A DNA stretch of 64,000 bases from Asterella californica (taxonomy: Eukaryota > Streptophyta > Marchantiopsida > Marchantiales > Aytoniaceae), in the NCBI GenBank assembly GCA_036924285.1, contig JAYKYS010000002.1, positions 42,671,501-42,735,500 of the forward strand, in the 5' to 3' direction. The position numbers and the translations under genes were made by a program. The number at the start of each line of letters is the position of its first letter. The stretch's first letter is position 1. The notes below the pieces were generated by a model. That model did not search any database. It had not been told where the DNA came from and was given only the letters and a program-made list of their open reading frames with translations. Shown here one piece after another: positions 13,622-26,339 of this stretch.

Positions 13622-16600
13622 TGATGCACTACTTTCACAAGTTTAAGGTTTTCACGCGGATACGATTTGAACTACATTTCTCGGACATGGTGTCTTGTAA
13701 GAAGAAATATGCAGAAGAAGCGGATACAAGTCACGTATCATGAGAGGAAGGACCTTTTTTAATTTCTTTCATGACGTTAGACGAGACACAGTCGTGAATA
13801 AAATGAGGATGGCTTAATCAAAATGACATTCAAAAAGTAGTAAGCGATATAGACGAGGAGGTCTTACAACAGTTGGGTTTGTTTATTGCTTTATCTTTTG
13901 AATTTACGAGACCGAATGTAAGTACTTCATCGCCAATGTCTATATTTTTTGTATTTGGCCGTTGTATCATCACTGTTACAGTTTAGGGCGGTTGTGAGAA
14001 GATTTGCTCACAGTTTGCTTAACTGTTCTTTGTTGTTTACATGGTACGAATGTAATCTTAATTTTTTGTTTGTGTCTCGTATATTATATTCGATTGTGTA
14101 GAACTATACTTCATTCTTATAACTCAGAAACACGAAAATGCAACAATCAATGACAAAAATATGGTATCATAGCGAGAGTCTTTTCTTTGAGAAATGACAT
14201 ATCTTCTAATTGTGGTTAGCGGTTGATGCACATCGAACTACTAGTATCTTATAATTCCTCTTGAACTTCTCGTCAATCTAAGCACTTTCTTTTTCTCAAT
14301 AAAGGGTCAAGATAACCACACTGAAACGTTGAATGATCATGGGTATGACAAAGAAATAGATGATGATACAATCTCTCGATAGTATTCTTCTCCGAAGTTC
14401 TTCACTAGAAGAGTTTTGTACATGACTTTGGGTCGGCAAATATACCTTATCTCTCACTTAATGTTAAAGTCTATTGGCGAGAGCTGATTTATATCCATCT
14501 CTTGTTAATAAAAATAAAATAGTAAGATCTCATTCTTCACCGTAAGTGACAACAGATAACACAAGGACACGTGAGAGCTGAGTGGATGCACAATCAGATT
14601 AAAATCAAATTTCATGACCTCATAGTCTGTCACTTGCTGAAGCTCTGACTCGAAATTTCATCATTGGATGTTTTGTGGATCAAAAGGTATGTCAATTGAA
14701 GATGGTAAGTGCAGAAAGCTTTCAATCTGGAGCAGCAAGTTTAACGATTTATGGAGGGTGATCCACATTATCAAATCTGCTAAAATTTCTTGAACATTGA
14801 GTTTACCTTGTGGTTTACTAGCACAACAAGTTTCAAAGTAGAGTCGAATTCGAAACAAATAGTTAATTTAAGCTATGTAGCTTCCGTTTGAATTTGAGAT
14901 TAGAAGTACATGCAAATTTTTGTGATACTGTATTAATTGGAGGAGGAGATCTAGCTATCAAATCTTTCTGAAATTTGACTTGTAAGTAGAAATCTTAAGA
15001 TTATACATATGTAATAAGTTTGAGAAAATGTTGAACTTTAGACATGAACCTACAATGTGTTAAACTTCGCTGTTTTTTTATCGAGTTGTATCGGAGAACA
15101 ATATCTAGTATAAACCTTGAATCTTGTTCGTGACAGTTGGCAGAAAACATTCACTGTGATGTCAGTATTGTTTTGAGAGATATACTAGGTGTAGAAAAGA
15201 CTATAGCGATATGCGTTGTGATCAAGTCGTCTTCGTCTTTGTTGGTTTTTGCACTCTCGTGACAAAGTACTTGCACCTATCCTTGTTTTGTGTTTGGAGA
15301 CTTTAAAGCAAAGGAGAGTGACCTATGAGGATATTCAACCTTAAGAGATTCATGTGATTACTCGTAAATATAGATCGTAGTGGTCTAATCTGTGTGAGTT
15401 TGTTTTAGTATCGATACTTTATGGATCATAATAGAAACTATTGGAAATGAACTCGTTCAAGTACATAATTTATTGGGGATAACTTTACCGTGCAAGTTAG
15501 TCATAACTCATGCCTTAGATCTCCAATTCGAGCGAAATTGGTCTCAGATTGCGCCTCCCGTCGAGATCTCTCTGTCCATGTCTTTAGATCTCTCAAATTC
15601 TACATAAAAGTCCTTTATTCCTCACGAAGTGCTCTCTTAGGTAGATGACAACTTATCCTCACTTTTTGGACCAGTAGGAATTTAAAAGACTCAACCTTGT
15701 CCTTTGCACACCTTGGAGACCTCTAGCAAAAATCAGAGCCTTCTAAGCTCATATAAGCAAGACTTTTCATCTCATTATCGTACAAATTACACTAATGTGC
15801 ACAATCGTATTTATACACATCATTTACATACTAATTGTTTGCGCAATTGGACAACTATTCAACATGCAGTTAATCAAAAAGGCTTTCGTGATCCTGTTGG
15901 TGTTACTAAAATGCCCCTCTTCGCAAGACATGTCTGGATTACCAACTAGTTCCTTGAGTATGATAAGATAAGAAAAAGATATTTTGCTAGAGAATGTGCT
16001 TACCGAGAGTAGAGATCTATCTTTCAATGTTTGAATGCAGTGCTCCGCGTCAGAAAAAGACCCAAGGCTATCACAAGTCAAGTGGCACTAAATGTGAAAT
16101 CCAAGTTGAAAGTCTAGATGTAGACTACGATTGGGCTACTCTGATGTTAGATAACTTAGAAGGAGAGCTTCTACACTTATAGAAGCACATTCAAGAATCC
16201 AAAAAAGTAGAACGGTCAAGATTTTCTTAAGATAGTACTTTCTCATATTATGATACACCTCGGGATCTTGAACGAAGACACGGTCTCACAAGATCTAATT
16301 GCACACCACCAACGCGAAGAAGCTCCCGTCGCACTCAGCACGGATGACATTAAAATGAACTAAATGCTATACAAAATCTTAAACAAAACAGTGCGATAAC
16401 TAATCACATCTGTTTTGCAGAACTAAAAGCAGTATAAAGTGATAAGTCTTATCATGCTTCTCTAAACTCAAAAGAGTTTTGACACAAAACAAATTTGTTC
16501 GTTCCATGCACATTAAGGTCTAAACAAAAACCCTCCCGGGTTTCTGTTGTGTCTAAGATAAATTTCCATGATTCTGTTTTTTGATACAACCTGTTGCCTG

Positions 16601-18600
16601 GTTAGACATACTCTCTGTGAGACATATCCAAATTCTATGATTAGTTCTCAGTCCTCCTCGATCCATTCATTCTGATTTTTTAGTAAAAAGTTATATAACA
16701 TGGTACAACACCTTACCCATCTCACTAGAAATCTATTTTATGCTCTCTCCTTCAACTATGTTCTAACTTGTTTCAAAGAATGTCATCGAGATTTCAGAAT
16801 ACATATACAACGTGCATTGGTAACTCTCGCATGCACTAGACATGTATTAAAATCTTGTTTCTCTTTGTCTCCAGTAGCTATTCTAAAACACTAACCGACA
16901 AAAGTATGGACGTAGTTATTCTCTATTCACAATGAATCATTGTCTTTTAAAATTGATCCACATGGACTCGAGATGACGATGAAAGACAAAGCTATGAAGT
17001 ACAACATTCGCAGTGACTAAGACGGACTTATGAACGGAGAGTGAGGAATCCGAGAATTGTAAATCTCGTCAGACAGAAATGTTATAATCCAAATTGACTA
17101 AGGTAAATGAAGACAAAATCTCCTGAGTGCAGATCATCTTTAAAGTTGACACCACCAGGCCAGCGCCAGCCTAGATCCGGCATCTTGTGTAATATGCCCC
17201 GGCAACTTTTCTAAAAGTGCAGGAGAAGATCGAGAAGATCGTATTTAATCATCAGATAATTTCTATCTCAAACTAACCAAAAAAGTGAAACAATATTCGA
17301 AATTTGCAAAAAATCGCAGATGAATTAACACAGTAGTCCGTAAACTTTAAAAAATCCTCCGGCAAATTACAGGTAAGCAGGGAAAACCTGGGCTAGGCCC
17401 TTTCGCCATATACCCGCACGTGGCAGCTTGGCCCATGGATAAGATGTTTGAGACTTAGACTATGCCACTTACAATTTTAATGTGGGTTCAAGGAGATCCC
17501 AACTTTTGGTCACGTCATTTTACTGTGACGGGGATATTTCCACGTAAGCGTTTCTGGAGCTTTCCCGATGTTTTGTGACGTTTCGTGAAAGCTTAACAAA
17601 TGTATGCAGTGAGATAAATAATATTCATGCCGAATGCAGTGGCGAACGTAGACCGGAAAGAGACAATCGCGATAATAAGGGAAAATCGGGAAATGAATTG
17701 GTTATGTGGTGGGATGGAACGGTAAGTTTTTTAGACAATTCTGATTTTCTGCTCCACAGTTCTTTTACTGTCTCTGCTTTATGTTTTGTTTTCGTTATAT
17801 ATATATATGAGTTACAAAAACTTTATATTAAATTTAAATATTTACATTTATATTTATGATAGGTGAACGGAGAGTTAAGACCTGATCTAAACATAACCCC
17901 CATAAGCAGAGAACACCAAAACGTGATTCTAAAAGTAGAAGACCCAGGTCTAGATATCAACGAAGTATTAATTGATAGTAAATATTAATTTATGACTTAA
18001 ATCTTCGGACCATAACTTAATAGGCATGCCACCCTCACAGAAAGATGCATGCTATTCCCTGTTAGTGAGGAGAAGGGAAGGAGTTTACAAACGGAGTTCG
18101 CAGGAGAGAAATCTGGAGTGTGGATAAGAGGGAGAATGTTAGTTTAGAGGTGGCATGCAAGGAAAATAATACAAGTAAACATGGATAGATTCTCAAGAGA
18201 TGAACATGTTCAGGATCATTTTTAACTTAAAGATACTGAATCTGAAAAATATATATTAAAATGAATGATTAATAAACTGCTAATGTACTCGTGGATGTAA
18301 AGGCAGATAGTTAAACCATAAGTCCTGTCTTCCCACGCACCCATATTTACTATAAGTGTAAAGACAAACACTTACATCCTCAAGTTGGAGCCTGGAGGCT
18401 CGTGGGAGGTGGTGAAGAATATATATGCACGAGTCGCATACTAGATGATATTCCTTGAAACTAGATGCTACCGTATAAGGGTTTAGGTTTAAATTAAGGG
18501 TTTCAGGCCACCCTTTCTAGGTGGTGTGCACCCTTTCCGAAAAGTGCTAAGTTGTACATCTCACTTTCACTTGCCCCATAAGTAGGAAAGAAACACGCGA
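13622..18600. other. Gene-free stretch, mostly AT-rich
   Basis: No open frame here resembles a known protein, and none exceeds about 95 codons. A (TA)n run is at about 17797-17808. Around 17490-17545 there is a short hairpin-forming word pair (GTCACGT and ACTGTGAC). No tRNA-like cloverleaf or LTR was recognised. Confidence 0.5.
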
Positions 18601-18606
18601 TCCAAT

Positions 18607-18650
18607 GAATAGCAAACGGATGGGAAGACCCCATCAAGCCTCACAAGGGA
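18607..18650 (-). repeat. 44-bp dispersed repeat (partner at 25113-25156)
   Basis: Read on the minus strand this segment begins TCCCTTGT and contains GGCTTGATGGGGTCTTCC. The plus strand at 25113-25156 matches at about 38 of 44 positions. It lies just downstream of the retroelement C-terminal remnant at 18706-19167, so it may be part of that element's 3' end. Confidence 0.6.
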
Positions 18651-18705
18651 AAGAAAGGACCCGAAGGGCCAAGCAACAACCACCCCGAAGGGAAGAACAT
18701 CGGGG

Positions 18706-19167
18706 CTAAGCTCCGCTATCAGTAGCTCTAAAATCGCCTGTCGCACCTATAATATCGGAGATCAAAAAATCAATACCTCTAGAAACAACTTGCGCACCTG
18801 AAGAGGCATCACCTACTGCGATTGCCCTCCTGTGAACTGCTCCTGCTAAAGCTCTCTGTAGAGCAATGGAAACTCGCTGTCGGAAAAATATGGTGCAGAA
18901 AGAAAGAGAAACTCCCTGGCGCCTCTCATGATAGGCTCTAGCACAGTCTCTCAAGAAGACGTCGAACTCCAAACATATTGATCCGTATATCTCCATAGCT
19001 AAAGGAATGAAGCGATGTCTCACTTGCATACCCCTGTACTTGGTCACTTGCCCCATAAGTCCATTGCCTGGATTGTCATTCGCTTTCCCAAATAGTGTAG
19101 TATAAATATGATTACCACATCTTACAAGGCCTGTGGTTCCACCCAAAACCCCGTAGCAAGATTGCAT
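18706..19167 (-). pseudogene. Probable C-terminal remnant of a reverse-transcribing element protein
   Basis: An open frame of 153 codons contains HRFIPLAMEIYG, then FLRDCARAYHE, then FFRQRVSIALQRALAGAV. This arrangement (a FIPLA-E--G block followed by a W/FRQR-S-ALQRA block) recalls the tail region of polyproteins of non-LTR or related retroelements, but I cannot name the family from sequence alone. The stop is followed on the same strand by a short GC-rich stretch with CCCTTCGGG-type hairpin words, plausible as an element 3' end, and by the 44-bp dispersed repeat. No upstream reverse transcriptase core is visible, so the copy looks 5'-truncated. Confidence 0.45.
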
Positions 19168-19622
19168 TCAACATTTTGGAAACGTCAGTCAGGCGTACCA
19201 ACACTCCTAATTTTGCAGTCCTTAAAGACCTGCGGTGGAAATGGTCTATGCGTCAAGACAGAACTGTGAAGATAGGTTGTTGCAGTTTGTACTGGCGACG
19301 TGTGGCACTCGTACCGCACATGCTTTTCTTCTCAATATTGTTTGGTCATACCGGAGCTACGGGGTACAAGAGCAAAGCTAGTGCAAGGGAAAGTAGTCGA
19401 CAGAAGAAACAGGGCAGGTGATTGGGCAGGGCACTGGAGGTCCAACCATTTCAACACGTGTCGGCACACGAAAAGTTGGAGTAACTTGCGGCTCTAGCAA
19501 GTTAGACACAAGCCAAGTAAGCATGACACTGGCCGGTAGCATCTTGATCGAACGGCAGATGAACGAGCGCCACATATAAAGACCTCCTTCCATTTCTGAG
19601 CATACAGTCATAACCATCTCAG

Positions 19623-19689
19623 GATCAGAAGCACGTGAGCCCAAAAAAATAAAAATAAAAATAAAAAAAATGATCAGAAGCACGTGAGC
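19623..19689 (+). repeat. 18-bp direct repeat flanking an A-rich tract: tail-only retroposon insertion
   Basis: GATCAGAAGCACGTGAGC occurs exactly at 19623-19640 and again at 19672-19689. Between the copies lie only CC and a 29-base (AAAAAT)n-like tract. A long target duplication directly flanking an A-rich tail is what target-primed reverse transcription leaves when only the tail is copied. Confidence 0.75.
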
Positions 19690-22600
19690 TTCCAGTTTGA
19701 ACTTTGACGCTAGAATGAAGTCAGATTTTTATACTCAGAGTTACCCTGCACTCAGAGTTCCGCTGCATTAGGTTGGAAATCGGAAAAGCACTAGTCCTAG
19801 ACTCCTAAGAATTTGGCACGGTTGCTCGGTGCGTGACCGCCGATATACGAGCTCAAAACGGCCAATTTCTGGATAGTGAATCATTCATGTACTTGCAGTA
19901 AGAGAATCGATAAGCGCTGCAACATGTAACTGCACGCTGCAACTTATCTACGACCTTCACAAGAACCCGTTCTCGACAGCTTCTTGTAGCTTTTCTATAT
20001 GGCAGTGGAAGTTGAGTGGGTAGGTGGCCAGATACACTCCGAGCACGGTTTTATACTGCCTGGATATTTTGCTTGTGAAGTGAAGAAATCCTATTACTTG
20101 TGGGTGCAGTGAACTTCGCAGAGTAGTTCTTCCTCTGATGTCCTGATAAATACAGGGTATAGGTAGACAATAAGAGGAGTTCCGGCCAAGAAAGCATAAA
20201 TACTTTAAGCTGCAGTCAGAGCCAGAAATTGTAGATCAGGTATCAGCTGAACGACCGGGCTCAGTTCAGTCAACTTCAAACTCGCAAGGTGCCAGTTTCA
20301 GGGCGTCAAGCGTTACGAGTCCCAGTTCCACAAACATATGAAGTAAAACTCAACAGGCTCATGCGGGTGTTTCCAGAACTTACCGAACCGAAAGTCGCAG
20401 GCTGCTTGAAGTGCACGTTAACATAGAGAAGTAAACCCTAAACCGTCCACACTAGGGTGCACAGGAAGACACGTACCTTGAATTTCCTTCTCATCAGACA
20501 CGTCTCGTAAGACTGAACCCAACTGGATTACGGCTTAGCGGCAAAGTCTCAGTTTTCAGTGGATCTCTACGAACTCGTAGTGGATACTAGTGTCTTCTAT
20601 TGCTCTAGGTGATCATCTTACTTGTACATTTACGATCCACGCGGTATGATCTTATGTACCTTCACCGTCAATACTCCACTCTCAACTTTTCCATTTATGT
20701 TGTTCACATCCACATTGTTTGGAAACCCTGAATTTCCTCACAAACTTCCCGAAGGTCCGTTCAGTTCTGTGCCATGTATCTCTCTGTTCTAATTCTGGCC
20801 TGTAACCGTGACCAGTCAACTGCGTTTGTCACTTTGACATCTTCTACGGAAGATCCTGAAGCAAGAAAAGTCGGTTCGAATCTGAAGACCGAGGGATCTC
20901 AGTAAACATCTTACCGTGACCCAAGGTCGTAGAGATGACACCTTTACGTTGAGCAATGGTCTGAAAATTCCAGTCGTTTCATCTGGGGGTGGCGTATTAA
21001 GAAGGAGGATGAATTTCAGAGTGTTTCCATTCAGGAGCCTGTACATCGAGTAAATCACTGGGATATAGGGTGTATAATCAACACAATGCACTCAGTAGGT
21101 AGTAATAAGAATTAAAACGCTCTGAGGCGATTTCAAACTCGGTCTTCCTTCTGGAACCTGAAACGAAATAACTAAGACTACTTCATTCTCTGGCGAGTGT
21201 ACCACACTCTCGTAGTAAAGGAAGAGACTTGCGTGTAGTTGCCCCGGAAAGAAGGAGTAGCTCTCAAACGAATCTCCCTCATACGATCATTATTTTACAA
21301 TGTGTTCGAGGACGGTCTCAGAAGCTTTCGTCAGATGAACTAGTGTGCTTATTTACCGGAAGCAAATTCACCCTACCAACAATAGTGAACAGCGGAAGCG
21401 CTGAATTACGAGCGAGCCGAGGGTAAGCTCATCCCGGCAATTTCTGGAGCTAGATCATAATGCGGTTGTTGGGCAGGGGCAACATACTGACTCTCACGGT
21501 CCTCAGCACGGAGATTATTTCTGATTTCTGATTTTCTATATTTGTCTATCTTTGACAGTCTAGATCGATGCGGTACGAAAACTGGAGTATGGATCATCGT
21601 CTAGAGGAAAGGTCTGACCGGAAAGTTCACCGAAGAGACCAGCATGTCTCCAGGGAACTGTTTCACATACTGCAACCTTTTAGGGTGAGTATGTGAAGAT
21701 TATATATATAAATCAAATTGAAGTCCGTGTGGACCCGACTGTGTCACTAGAAATACGAGTTCTCCAGCCAATTGCGAGATAGACTTGCAGTTCCAGGAGC
21801 AAGTGCTTTGCTGAATTGCAATGGAGTACGGGAGGAAGGACTGGCACTTCCAAGTTCCAGTCAGTTGACCTAAATTAAAGTCTTGGATTCCAAAGGACGA
21901 AGGACGAAGCACCTGGCTGACTGACACAGAAGACCATTGCTGCTGATAGACGTCCAAGCTGGTCGGAACAATGAATTGGTGATACCCTGCATACCAGCGC
22001 AGAACGATTTCGACATGTCAACGCGAACGACTATGTCGACAGACGCCAAATCCACGGGAACGTGGAGATGACAGGCACAACAGTTCGCAGCCTACCTGGT
22101 ACGTCAGCCTTGAAGGTGTGAGCTTGGAAGTTTCAAGCGAGTCCACACTTGTTCGGATATTTTGGCGCAGGGAACACTGATCTGCCAGGCAACGATGTCA
22201 AACACGTCTCGAATAAGTAGCGACCTTCACGAATGATGTAACGACTGCTCCGCTGTCTCCCAGTGAAACTGGATTCTCCGTGAAAATGCGGAGTACCAAC
22301 GGCTAGACGGTAAGACCCCGTGCACCTTTACTATATAGGTTGAAGAGCGGATCGACGCACTGTACCGGCCGAAGTATGGAGGCATATGCAGTTCGCTTGC
22401 CATCGTCGGTGGATAATCGAATCGATTCTTAACCCAATGATCAAGAAGCTGCCCAAATAACTCATTGACGCTAAAAGCTCCACCGCATTGAGGCGAGCCG
22501 GTTCCGACATTTACGTTCATTTACCTGAGACCATCGAACCGGGTTTGTTTTTTTTTTATTTAAATTTTTTGGGGGCTTCTGTCCCCGTTTGGCCAGCATA

Positions 22601-23774
22601 GACGTGACTGACAGCAGAAAGCTTGCCGAATTGTGGAAAGAAGAGGACGGGGCAGGCCGTGAGTTCGACTAGTACTCTTTAGTGGGAACAATTCTGCCTG
22701 TATTCGTTTCGTTCTCAAGAAATTTACAACTTCGCGACCAAATTCAGCCGCATAAATACTGCGGTGATACTTCAAACGATATCGATATCGTCCATCGAGT
22801 TGGCTGGGTGGTTCCGTGCGAGAAGACATTGAGGAGCATTCTACTGCGTGTCTATGACCCCAACAGCGATGCTTATTGTGTCAGTACCTGCGATCTTCTC
22901 CGTGGTAAAGAGAATTCTCGCTTCAAGAAAGAAAAGGGAACATCTCTAACCTTTTTACTGTTGTCTTATACATCTCCAACAACCGTTCCAGGACCGTGGA
23001 TTTTATCATGGAATTGTGCAGATTCCACTGACCCCAACCTGCTAAGACTTGACACAACCCACGAACGAACTGAGTACCAAACTCGTGAACCTACGCAGAA
23101 TGAGAGCCACCAAGGATTGTCTCTTGGACCGACTCAACCAGCTATTTTTTTACTGCTGCTGCCTCTACTCGATGGCTGCTCAAATAGGTATATGAAATTG
23201 AAACTTCGACAAGGGAAACGCTGTACAGATTCATGATACTGTACAGATGGATGTTAGAATTCTTCTTGCATAAAAATTGGTAGAGCAGGAAGATTCCGTG
23301 GTATGAATGAACAATAGCTTTTGGCTCAACGTTTCTTTTCTTTGAACTATTACATTTACTGTCTTTCTGTAACCTGTCAAATCATGAACTCATTGCAAGC
23401 AATCGAACTGATTGAGCTTTTCCAGAGCACGATCTATTCCTAAGACGCCTTGGGTAGGTCCCAGCTTTGTACATGCATATGTTTTCTCGGCTTTTTTGGG
23501 TAGCATTCCTAATTCCTCATCTCAAATGCATGCTTCTGATTAAAATCCCCCATCACTACGCTAAATTAGGTTTAAACAGCTCCACAATCGAAGTGCACGA
23601 GAGGTACACATGAAACCTAAATTCTTACGATAGTTCATGTTTCAAGGCCAAATCAGCTAAATAACTCTTCAACGGTTTCAGGATCTACGCGTGGGAAGTG
23701 TACACCTCTGCGATTGAACTTCATCTCTTGAGTCGGATTCCGTCTGCAAATATCATGTTCCGAGCTTCATCCAT
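19690..23774. other. No recognised gene; mixed-composition intergenic region
   Basis: About 4 kb with more balanced base composition than the flanking deserts. The longest open frame (184 codons, 22682-23236 plus) lacks similarity to any family I know, and its second half is low-complexity. A T-run is at 22547-22554. Part of the right end may be the 3' untranslated region of the GST gene. Confidence 0.45.
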
Positions 23775-24717
23775 TTAGACTTTCGGGATGTGAGACCAGT
23801 CTGATGCTTCTGGTTTTTGAAGAATCTTCTGCCATGCGGGTCGGGCTACTGCGTTCTCATACCAAGCATGAACGTGTGGCCGGCTCGTAATGACAGTTCG
23901 CTGGACCTGATCCGCAAAGCACAAGAAGAAATGAAGCACGGGAATATGAAAGAGATCTGCGAGAGAGAAGTCGTCGCCAGCCAAGTACTTGTGCTTTGAC
24001 AGCTGGGCTTCATAAACGTCCATGACCGTGCCAAGCTTCTCCATGTTGGTTTCAATCACAGCCACATCCGGTACCTTCTTACGGTACAGCTCATGATTAA
24101 CTGCCCACACGGTCGGAAAGAATGTCTGACCCTCCACCTCAATCCATACATTGACGAGGGCCTGCTCTTTCAGAGTCGAACCGATCAGAGGAGTGCCCTG
24201 ACCTTCAAATTTAGCGGCGACGTATCTTGCTATCGCTCGTGATTCTGACACGATAAAAGTAACACGATAAAAGACACTGTCAGGTTCGCAACACCCAATT
24301 CAATAAAAACGTTTCGAACCAGAGACTAGAAATAGACAATCGCAAGATGCAGAAGCACTCCAAACATTACCAAGTGATTCGAGAGTCAAACTGTACACTT
24401 TGTGCTTTGAACTTCGTCTACCAATCTCAGCATTGACCGCTAACAAGGATTACTGTAGCTAGCCCGGATGCGAACGCAAGAAACTGAACAGGACGTTACA
24501 GGATCCAGGGCGAGAGATATTTACGGAAAAGTACGAGATCGTCATCCTCAAGTGCAGGCAATTGTCCAAACGGGTTCTTGGTCGCCAGGTATTCATCTGT
24601 CTTGATGGACGACAAGTCGGCGTATACCAGCTCATAATCCACATTCTTCTCGTGAAGGGTGAACGTGACGATATTGACGAACGGAGAACTCCATTGACCG
24701 TGTAGCTTCATAACCAT
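23775..24717 (-). CDS. Glutathione S-transferase, phi class, two exons
   Basis: Soluble GST that conjugates glutathione to electrophiles or reduces peroxides. Exon 1 is 24717-24525 (64 codons plus one base, donor C|GTAAAT). Exon 2 is 24244-23775 (acceptor GTGTCAG). Together they give 220 residues, close to the usual 210-220. The N-terminal thioredoxin-fold domain starts MKLHGQWSSPF with the candidate catalytic Ser at residue 10 or 11. It has the glutathione-binding NPFGQLPAL loop (residues 48-56) and the SRAIARY helix start (66 onward). The C-terminal helical domain has LVNVWIEVEGQ, HKYLAGDDFSLADLFHIPVL and the RPHVHAWYENAVARPAW tail typical of the phi class. At the splice join the residue before SRAI becomes Gln where Glu is usual. 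Phi genes often have a second intron; this one has none. A TATA-like TTTATAATA lies about 150 bp upstream of the ATG on the minus strand. No frame damage is visible. Confidence 0.93.
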
Positions 24718-25112
24718 CCTGATCTCTTGACCGCCTCAGAGTACAAACTCAAATTTGTCAGTGAAAAGTGCAAGAGAGCACTTCAAATTCGACCCGTGAT
24801 TCACTCAGTATTCAAATGATCAGATGCTGCAAATGTTAGTGCCCTTGTATTCACCTCTATTATAAAGTTCCGTACATGTAGTCCTAACAAAGGCACTTTC
24901 GGACGGTACTTCGCTATGTTCTGAAGATGACGAGCGATGTTTCGCCATCTACAGCTTCATGTTGCTCGCAGGTTCCTTCTGCGGGACTAATGTGTTTACA
25001 CGTGTTTCCAGAGCAGATTGGCTCCAACAGCTAGCTAACACTTGGATATAGTACCCTACGACATGGACTTCGCCATATCCGATATGGTCTCGGTCTTCTG
25101 GTGGTCTTCTTA

Positions 25113-25156
25113 TCCCTTGTACGGCTTGATGGGGTCTTCCTATCCGTTGGATATTC
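25113..25156 (+). repeat. 44-bp dispersed repeat (partner at 18607-18650)
   Basis: Matches the minus strand at 18607-18650 at about 38 of 44 positions, including 18 consecutive bases (GGCTTGATGGGGTCTTCC). A shorter imperfect tandem duplication overlaps it (GGTCTTC-TATCC--TG-A around 25103 and 25134). Confidence 0.6.
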
Positions 25157-25171
25157 GTGCTGCACTCAAGT

Positions 25172-25687
25172 TACACTCACATGGTCTTTTATCGGCGGAA
25201 CTTTTGCGGAAGGCGGACACTTACGGACAGTTCCGTAACCGAAAAACTGATCATCCGTCTCCGTAGAAACGATTTTATGTCCGTAGAGAAAACCGGAGAA
25301 ATTCTGCGAAATGAGACAACGTGACAAAAACGCAGGTTCATCTCTCTGTATACAGAGTCGCCAACGCGCAATTGTGTATTGGCGGGTCATCTCTTGAATT
25401 TATGTACCTTTTACATTCGGTTCATAACAAAATATGGACTCACACAATCCGGTAACTCAAAAAACACAACGTTCTGCGTACATCCATCATTTTTTTCCGT
25501 AGCTCTCCGGATGAGATGAACCAGCATTTTTGCCACGTTCTCCCATTCCGCATAATTTCTTCAATTTTTTCTAAGGAGATGAAATCGTTTTTACGGAGAC
25601 AGGTTATCAGTTCTCCGGACACTTTCTGTTACGGTCCGCATTCCACAAAAGTTTCACCGATAAAAAGCCATGTGAGCGTAGTTTCAT
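25172..25687. repeat. Long imperfect inverted repeat (arms ~172 bp, loop ~172 bp)
   Basis: The left arm (25172-25343, TTACACTCACATGG to GGTTCATCTC) pairs with the right arm (25516-25687) read on the other strand. Long stretches agree at roughly 80 percent by eye, for example TTTTATCGG, GTCTCCGTA, AAACGATTT and GGTTCATCTC. Both arms yield similar translated peptides on opposite strands (KVPPIKDHVSV and KVSPIKSHVSV), as expected of a foldback. It could be a foldback or MITE-like element, or a source of hairpin RNA. No target duplication was identified. Confidence 0.7.
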
Positions 25688-25839
25688 TGCGTAGCGTGTT
25701 ACCTTAGAGCCGCTTTCCCTAACCCTCTTCGTTGACCCGAAGCAACGGACAAGATTTTGCGGAATGATTGGTTATTAAACCCCGGGTATGATTAGCCCTC
25801 GGGCCTCAGTTCTGTTCGAGCAGCACCGCGAAACAGTGG

Positions 25840-26335
25840 TTTAAAGCGGTTTAGGTTCGGTCAACCATGGTTTGGTTCAAGTTCAGTAGAGATTATATGG
25901 TTGGGTTATAACGATTCGAGTTTAAACAGTTCGACTATAATCGATTCGGTTACATAAACAGAAACGTTTCAATTCAGGTTCAGATGGATCGAACTGCATT
26001 TTAAATAGCTCAAATAGTGATTAAATCATTTATAATTATAAAACAATCTAATTTTGAACTAGAGATCTCTATAATCTTTAACCAGTTTGGACGGTTCGTA
26101 CCATGATTTATCCTGTTTGGTTAAGAATGATTTTGCTCAAAGTGGTTCAGGTTCAGATTTTAAAAATGGTTTGGTTTAAATACTTTTATAGATTAAATGG
26201 TTCAGTTTCTACAGTTTCTGGTTTAAATGGTCCGGTTCTTTCGATTCATGTTTAGATTTTCTTTAACCAGTTCGGTTCTTAACGGTTCAATCCAAGCTTT
26301 CTAAAACCAGTTTGAGCTGAAGCGAACCAAGGTTG
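25840..26335 (+). repeat. Degenerate GGTT/AACC-rich repeat tract
   Basis: Words such as GGTTTGGTTCAAG, GGTTCGGT, CGGTTC and AACCAGTTT recur irregularly over about 500 bp. Such tracts arise from decayed microsatellite-like repeats in plant intergenic DNA. No fixed period could be assigned. Confidence 0.5.
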
Positions 26336-26339
26336 AGGC

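Noticed and set aside
18478..18506. Telomere-like words (GGGTTTAGG, TTAAGGG)
   Set aside because: Only two or three isolated words, not a telomeric array.
22682..23236. 184-codon plus-strand frame
   Set aside because: No family similarity, ordinary composition, no supporting gene structure seen.
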